Shown: positions 53,473 to 57,220 of the stretch, one piece after another
How the letters are laid out: each line of letters starts with the position of its first letter
How positions within the stretch are numbered: position 1 is the stretch's first letter
Assembly: GCA_017437125.1 (NCBI GenBank)
Contig: JAFSBV010000005.1
Span: forward strand, 1 to 57,220
Length of the DNA stretch: 57,220 nucleotides
Source: Bacteroidales bacterium
GTDB taxonomy: Bacteria; Bacteroidota; Bacteroidia; Bacteroidales; UBA932
Direction: 5' to 3'
Translations under genes and position numbers: made by a program
Notes under the pieces: generated by a model
Databases searched by the model: none
Told to the model about the DNA's origin: nothing
What the model saw: only the letters and a program-made list of their open reading frames with translations

Positions 53473-53503
53473 TTTGCATTTTAACAAAACATTCATACCT
53501 TTG
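53473..53503 (+). promoter_or_regulatory. consensus promoter of the tRNA operon
   Basis: TTTG (53473-53476), exactly 19 bases, then TACCTTTG (53496-53503): a perfect Bacteroidetes consensus. It lies about 30 bases before tRNA-Gln, in AT-rich DNA. Confidence 0.85.
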
Positions 53504-53533
53504 CAATCCCAAATTAAAAACGGGAAGCCAAAT

Positions 53534-53604
53534 TGAGATATGGTGTAATGGTAGCACTACAGATTCTGGCTCTGTCAGTGAGGGTTCGAGTCCTTCTATC
53601 TCAA
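53534..53604 (+). tRNA. tRNA-Gln (CTG)
   Basis: The 71-base gene folds as a cloverleaf: acceptor TGAGATA/TATCTCA, D-loop with GTAATGGTAGC, anticodon stem ACAGA/TCTGT with loop TTCTGGC (anticodon CTG), and T-arm with GGTTCGAGTCC. CCA is not encoded. Confidence 0.93.
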
Positions 53605-53626
53605 CAACATTTTGACTAACGGTCAC

Positions 53627-53700
53627 GGCGGGATAGCTCAGCTGGTTAGAGCGCATGATTCATAATCATGAGGTCCGCAGTTCAATCCTGCGTCCCGCTA
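53627..53700 (+). tRNA. tRNA-Met (CAT)
   Basis: The 74-base gene has acceptor GGCGGGA/TCCCGCT, D-loop AGCTCAGCTGGTTAGAGC, anticodon stem CATGA/TCATG with loop TTCATAA (anticodon CAT) and T-arm with GTTCAATCC. CAT can also mark an Ile tRNA with modified lysidine. Its 3' end is repeated at 53961-53977. Confidence 0.92.
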
Positions 53701-53708
53701 CAAGAAAG

Positions 53709-53733
53709 CACAGCAAACCGCTGTGTTTTTTTT
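53709..53733 (+). terminator. terminator behind tRNA-Met
   Basis: CACAGC (53709-53714) and GCTGTG (53720-53725) form a perfect 6-bp stem with a 5-base loop, followed by eight Ts (53726-53733). Confidence 0.9.
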
Positions 53734-53743
53734 CGTTTATGGG

Positions 53744-53859
53744 CATCAGGCCAGCCCGCAGGGGCCTGGACATTGACGTTTCTGGCGCTGAAAGCTTGCT
53801 TTCAAAGCGCCAGAAATGGCGATGGACAGACCGGGAGCGCAGCGACCGGTGGCCTGATG
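53744..53859 (+). ncRNA. highly structured ~116-base element, function unknown
   Basis: A closing stem CATCAGGCCA (53744-53753)/TGGCCTGATG (53850-53859), a perfect 11-bp hairpin TTTCTGGCGCT (53779-53789)/AGCGCCAGAAA (53806-53816) with inner GAAAGC/GCTTTC, and an ACCGG/CCGGT hairpin (53829-53850 region) give a multibranched fold. No open frame fits. It may be an RNA or a folded DNA site used in recombination. Confidence 0.5.
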
Positions 53860-53986
53860 TACCTAAAATAAAAATCTAACAGTGATTCCCTCAAAAGCTT
53901 TCTTGGGTACAATGCGAACGGACATAAAGGATTAGAAGGAGCCCACCGGGCGACTGAAACATCCTGCGTCCCGCTACTTGAAAATC

Positions 53987-54017
53987 AAGCACTTACGATT
54001 CTTTCGTGAGTGCTTTT
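53987..54017 (+). terminator. terminator behind the second tRNA-end copy
   Basis: AAGCACTTACGA (53987-53998) and TCGTGAGTGCTT (54004-54015) pair with one mismatch, followed by TTTTTG. It is probably the original terminator of tRNA-Met before the insertion. Confidence 0.75.
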
Positions 54018-54099
54018 TTGTTTGTGAGGAACACAAATTTGCCCCTATTTTGACAGGTTGTTTACATACTATGTTAGCAGATATGTTAGCAAAATCATT

Positions 54100-54369
54100 A
54101 TGTTAACTACCTCAGTAGAAGCCATTTGCTTCAATTATCGTCCGAAAAAGGACAACACTTATCCAATTATGCTCCGTTTAACCAAGTCTGGAAAGCGGAA
54201 ATATGTCTCTCTCGGAGTGGCTGTAAAGGAAGAACATTGGGATTTCAAGAAGAACACCCCGAAGCGAAACTGCCCCGATAGGGATTTCATTCTATCTATC
54301 ATTGAGAAGCGTGTCGCGGAATATAGGGCACGGATAAATGAGTACAGGCTGGAGAACAAAGACTACTGA
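54100..54369 (+). pseudogene. truncated tyrosine-type integrase, N-terminal arm domain only
   Basis: The 89-codon frame encodes the start of a Bacteroidetes mobile-element integrase: MLTTSVEAICFNYRPKKDN, then YPIMLRLTKSGKRKYVSLGV and EEHWDFKKNTPKRNCPDRD, the arm-type DNA-binding domain. It stops at TGA (54367-54369), before the core-binding and catalytic domains, which are absent. This is the remnant of an element that used the tRNA-Met site. It lies just outside the 276-bp insert, which lacks any integrase of its own. Confidence 0.85.
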
Positions 54370-54458
54370 AGCAAGAATCTTATCCAAGCCAGATTGATTA
54401 AACCTTTGTTCACAATTATTGATTAAGCCATTAGCCAATTGCAGATGCATATTAGCAA

Positions 54459-54626
54459 TTAATATATATCAGAATATATCTCCAATCTTTTTTGAAGTAT
54501 CAAATTAGAATATTGAGATTTAATTTCTTTGTTTTTTATGTATATAGTTAAAGCGGCAGATAAAATACCGACGATAATTGGAACAATCAACGAATCCAAG
54601 AATTTTATGATGTCTTCAAAACTCAT
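54459..54626 (-). CDS. short membrane protein candidate
   Basis: This 55-codon frame runs from ATG 54626 to TAA at 54459; an in-frame ATG two codons earlier (54632) is also possible. It has an amphipathic start (MSFEDIIKFLDS), one clear membrane helix (LIVPIIVGILSAALTIYI) and a charged tail (KNKEIKSQYSNLILQKRLEIY). The composition is protein-like and resembles the start of larger membrane-anchored proteins of mobile islands, so it may be a truncated relic. No promoter of the standard type is visible. It is downstream of the AAA ATPase gene on the same strand. The rest of 54370-54690 is AT-rich with nothing recognised. Confidence 0.45.
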   Translation of the reverse strand: MSFEDIIKFLDSLIVPIIVGILSAALTIYIKNKEIKSQYSNLILQKRLEIYSDIY

Positions 54627-54690
54627 CTCCATCTTTGTATATATTTATCCATAACTACCATATATCTTAATTGTATGTATCCCTTATAAC

Positions 54691-55968
54691 CTACGCCTCT
54701 CTGGTAAGCCACTCCCAGATAGGAATTACCTGAATTGTATATCCGTCTTCTTCTATGACCTCGCTTTCGTGGTCTGTAATCAGGAAGAGATTGTCACACT
54801 TTGTTGCTTTGGCTCCTGCTATGCATCCTTTGATCTCACGTTTCCTGGTTTTATCGTTGGAAATGTCATAACTTACCTGATATACAGCAAGCGTCTTGTT
54901 GCCGTCACATACCACGAAATCAGCTTCTGCACTTCTGCCTTGATAATAGTATATGTCATTTTCAGTACCAGCTTTTCTTCGTAGCAGTTCAAGATATACG
55001 ATAGTTTCTAATCTCCAGCCTAAGTTTTCACCGGAGAAAGCATTCTCACGTTTGTCCATAAAGGCGACATCGATTGCATACGATTTCTCATTTCTTGCTC
55101 GCTCTCTGCTTCTTGAAGAGTACTTGCTTATGGTTGAAATCAGATAGGTCTGATTCAAGTACATAAGATAATTGCCGAGAGTTCGCTCGCTCTTAATGCC
55201 GATGATATTTTGGAGTGTGTCCTTGACGATAAGAGTAGGAGTCTCGTTCAAAATATGATGGGCAAGCCTCTTCAAAGCATCAATATTACGTATTTTGTAG
55301 CGTTTCTTGATGTCCTGGCTGATGATGTTGTCAATAAGAGTGCTGATATATTCCTTAGGGTTCTCCTCTCCAGATATCAATTCTGGGAAACCACCTTGGC
55401 GGAAATACTCATCATAAGCCTTTGACAGCAGTCCTTTGTTCTTGGTGGTTAGTCGGGTATAATCCACCTCCTTGATAGAGCACCAATCCTTGAATGAAAA
55501 TGGGAACAGTTCGATCTTGTGATGACGTCCAGTAAGGTGCGTAGCCAATTCGGTACTCAAGAGTTTTGCGTTGCTTCCGGTAATGATGATATGTATCCTC
55601 TGTCTTAACAGACGGTTTACAAACAATGGCCATCCGTCAATATTCTGGATTTCATCCAAAAACAGATAGTCGAACTTACCATAGATCTTATATAGCGTCT
55701 GAAGAACATTGTCAAGATCCTGTGTCTCCAGCTCCTCCAGACGCTCGTCGTCAAAGTTGGCATAGGCATAATGCACACCAGCTTTTCTAAGCGCGTTGAA
55801 GCAAAGAGTGGACTTACCGCTTCTTCTGACACCGATAACAACTTGTGCAAGTTTGCTTTTCAGGTTTATAAGGTCTTCTTCAGGGCGATGTATCAACACT
55901 TCTCCTTCGAGGGCTTCAAGTTCATCCTGCTGCTCAAGCAATACTTTCTCTATATCTGAAATTTTCAT
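54691..55968 (-). CDS. AAA ATPase with DUF4143 nuclease-like domain
   Basis: This 425-residue protein has an N-terminal AAA domain with Walker A (GVRRSGKST), Walker B (FDYLFLDEIQ) and sensor (IIITGSNAKLLS) motifs. The C-terminal DUF4143 part contains AEADFVVCDGNKTLAVYQVSYD, which resembles a PD-(D/E)XK nuclease core. The family is abundant in Bacteroidetes and archaea and its role is unsettled. The frame is open to 56013, but the ATG at 55968, after the -7 box TATATTTG (55994-56001), is preferred. Three evenly spaced TACGGATAA repeats lie in front. It probably belongs to the tRNA-linked island. Confidence 0.88.
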   Translation of the reverse strand: MKISDIEKVLLEQQDELEALEGEVLIHRPEEDLINLKSKLAQVVIGVRRSGKSTLCFNALRKAGVHYAYANFDDERLEELETQDLDNVLQTLYKIYGKFDYLFLDEIQNIDGWPLFVNRLLRQRIHIIITGSNAKLLSTELATHLTGRHHKIELFPFSFKDWCSIKEVDYTRLTTKNKGLLSKAYDEYFRQGGFPELISGEENPKEYISTLIDNIISQDIKKRYKIRNIDALKRLAHHILNETPTLIVKDTLQNIIGIKSERTLGNYLMYLNQTYLISTISKYSSRSRERARNEKSYAIDVAFMDKRENAFSGENLGWRLETIVYLELLRRKAGTENDIYYYQGRSAEADFVVCDGNKTLAVYQVSYDISNDKTRKREIKGCIAGAKATKCDNLFLITDHESEVIEEDGYTIQVIPIWEWLTREA

Positions 55969-55993
55969 ACCTTGACTTGTTATAATCCACTTG

Positions 55994-56092
55994 CAAATAT
56001 AATATTTATTCACATAATACGGATAAATGACATATTTTTTACTTATCTAATACGGATAATATGCAAATAAAGCAATTTCTCAGTACGGATAA
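55994..56092 (-). promoter_or_regulatory. promoter with three 33-bp-phased TACGGATAA sites
   Basis: The -7 box TATATTTG (55994-56001) is preceded by three direct copies of TACGGATAA at 56018-56026, 56051-56059 and 56084-56092, each exactly 33 bp apart (about three helical turns). The first overlaps the -33 region. This looks like an operator for a cooperative repressor or an iteron-like site. Confidence 0.6.
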
Positions 56093-56161
56093 ATCACCGA
56101 TATCTACTCACATATCCGTTTTTCTCGCCCTATTCCACATGATGAATTTCACATAATAAAA

Positions 56162-56189
56162 GCCATGTCAATCCGAGAACTGACATGGC
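56162..56189. repeat. 9-bp inverted repeat
   Basis: GCCATGTCA (56162-56170) and TGACATGGC (56181-56189) are perfectly complementary with a 10-base loop. It lies in the 390-base gap between the two ATPase genes; no gene was seen in the gap. Confidence 0.6.
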
Positions 56190-56303
56190 AAATCAAACAG
56201 GTTGTTTCCGAAGCGCAAAATTTTACAGGTTTTTAGCCCAGTTTTCACTGTTTCAGTCTGAAAATCTATGAAATTTCAGACTTGGACAACATAAAAAACA
56301 CTC

Positions 56304-56350
56304 GCATCTCGGCGGAAAGTGTCTTAATCAGTTAGATTCCGCCGAGATGC
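56304..56350 (-). terminator. 14-bp hairpin behind the second ATPase gene
   Basis: GCATCTCGGCGGAA (56304-56317) and TTCCGCCGAGATGC (56337-56350) are perfectly complementary with a 19-base loop. On the minus strand it follows the gene at 56360 and leads into GTGTTTTTTATG, fitting a terminator. Confidence 0.7.
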
Positions 56351-56359
56351 TAACTATTT

Positions 56360-57220
56360 TTATAAAAATAAAGCATCTGCATGTATGATTTTCTGAAACT
56401 CATCAGAGTAGTCATTCCTATGCACTTCGCTCGCTGAAATCAGTATCAGATGAATTGCCTGATCAGGTTTAAGTTCCTCTATAAATCGAGCGCGCTTATT
56501 CTGGATATTCTCGTTATACTCTGCACTTATAGTGAATTTCTCTTTGGTATATTTGATTTCACAAAGGTCAATCACATTATCGTTACGTTCAATAACCAAG
56601 TCTATTTGTGCGCCTTTTATATTTGAGTCGATAGATTCACTCTTCCAAGAACACACGTTGCTGATGATGCCCTCAATGCCAAGTGCTGCTTTAATCTGTG
56701 CAACATGGTGAAGACATACTCTTTCGAAAGCAAGGCCACACCAGTTATAATACAATGGGGTTCCCTGATTGTGTGACCAAAAATGTTCATCATTCCTCTC
56801 ATTATTCTGCATAAACTTAAAGTAGAAGAGAGTGAACGGATCCATCAACTGGTAAATTGCATTCTTCTTCTTAAAACCGATATGGTTATACTTTCTTATG
56901 AACCCACAGTACTCCAGATCTTCGAGCATTGTACTGACATTACCGTTATCTGGTACACCAGCTGCAGAAATTATTTCATCACGGGACAGGCCTACGCGTT
57001 TGGTTCCAAGAGCGCCTATAATCTTGATATATGGGTCTGGATTTCTAAACAATGAAGCATACAGGTCATCATATTCATTATGAAGGTCTCCATCAGGATT
57101 AAAGAACATATCATCGATATTCTGTGCAAGACTCTTGCCCCTGTCAATAAATGTCCAATAGAATGGAACTCCACCCATAATCATATAGGATTCCAGAATC
57201 TGACGTCTGCTCATGCCTAA
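56360..57220 (-). CDS. AAA ATPase, DUF234/nuclease-like C-terminal part (partial)
   Basis: The frame is open to the right edge, so the N-terminal AAA domain lies outside the window. The visible 286 residues contain ILESYMIMGGVPFYW, a winged-helix segment (about GLSRDEIISAAGVPDNGNVS) and a C-terminal domain with KGAQIDLVIERNDNVIDLCE and IKYTKEKF, a PD-(D/E)XK-like pattern (D-x(n)-E-x-K). This matches ATPases of the DUF234 type common in Bacteroidetes. It is on the same strand as, and about 390 bases upstream of, the other ATPase gene. The domain order and gene pairing suggest an accessory island, but function is unknown. Confidence 0.83.
   Translation of the reverse strand, partial: LGMSRRQILESYMIMGGVPFYWTFIDRGKSLAQNIDDMFFNPDGDLHNEYDDLYASLFRNPDPYIKIIGALGTKRVGLSRDEIISAAGVPDNGNVSTMLEDLEYCGFIRKYNHIGFKKKNAIYQLMDPFTLFYFKFMQNNERNDEHFWSHNQGTPLYYNWCGLAFERVCLHHVAQIKAALGIEGIISNVCSWKSESIDSNIKGAQIDLVIERNDNVIDLCEIKYTKEKFTISAEYNENIQNKRARFIEELKPDQAIHLILISASEVHRNDYSDEFQKIIHADALFL

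Larger units (their letters stand above)
53685..53977 (+). mobile_element. 276-bp geneless insert at the tRNA-Met 3' end
   Basis: The last 16 bases of tRNA-Met plus one (ATCCTGCGTCCCGCTAC, 53685-53701) recur exactly at 53961-53977. This is the usual mark of site-specific integration into a tRNA 3' end, where the copy inside the gene restores it. Each copy is followed by a hairpin terminator: 53709-53733 and 53987-54017. Between them there is no gene, only a strongly folded core at 53744-53859. Confidence 0.6.

Noticed and set aside
53961-53977. A third tRNA gene
   Set aside because: Only the last 17 bases of tRNA-Met are present; no D-arm, anticodon arm or 5' acceptor strand is upstream.

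Overview
The window reads as a chromosomal segment of a Bacteroidales bacterium, probably a gut or rumen lineage near Rikenellaceae or the uncultured Cryptobacteroides group; the family-level placement is a guess. The signs are promoters of the TTTG-N19-21-TAnnTTTG type, few Shine-Dalgarno sequences, a Mfa/Fim-type pilus locus with DUF3575 and DUF4906 proteins, SurA/OstA envelope genes, Rpn-family genes and Bacteroidetes-style RAYT transposases.

Layout. 0-0.4 kb: the 5' end of a 23S rRNA gene (minus strand) with its own consensus promoter and no 16S rRNA or tRNA in front. 0.65-7.0 kb: plus-strand genes for an OPT transporter, ZupT, PepT, a TPR/transmembrane/HTH-like lipoprotein and TonB. 7.1-13.6 kb: a minus-strand operon guaB, PPIase-like lipoprotein, surA, ostA. 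13.7-17.3 kb: a RAYT transposase gene with copies of a ~105-bp hairpin repeat (family A) at both ends, more copies nearby, plus a radical SAM protein and a nitroreductase. 17.2-19.6 kb: a C40 peptidase and an Rpn-type nuclease. 19.7-32.5 kb: a large pilus operon (OmpA/DUF3575 protein, anchor-like lipoprotein, five pilin-type lipoproteins, a second anchor-like lipoprotein and a 1090-aa tip-adhesin candidate); the first pilin gene carries an in-frame TGA, and a fimbrillin relic lies antisense in front of the operon.

33.0-35.1 kb: a second, different RAYT gene embedded between two arrays of GTTGAGCGG hairpin repeats (family B). 35.3-53.2 kb: mostly housekeeping and envelope genes (galE, PBP4, a DUF5723 protein with a giant lipoprotein, radA, a Cys-rich lipoprotein, a phosphodiesterase, a NagX-like protein, rsmE, tsaC, an EEP phosphatase, a rhomboid protease, mutL, ispF and an exported-looking peptide deformylase). 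53.5-57.2 kb: tRNA-Gln and tRNA-Met, a 276-bp geneless insert between direct repeats of the tRNA-Met 3' end, a truncated integrase and two AAA ATPase/nuclease-fold genes, the last cut by the window edge.

The most notable features are the two separate RAYT/repeat systems, each lying among its own palindromic repeats; the apparently unlinked 23S gene; the pilus operon with its interrupted pilin; and the tiny structured element in tRNA-Met. All functional calls come from reading sequence and motifs by eye; no database search was run.
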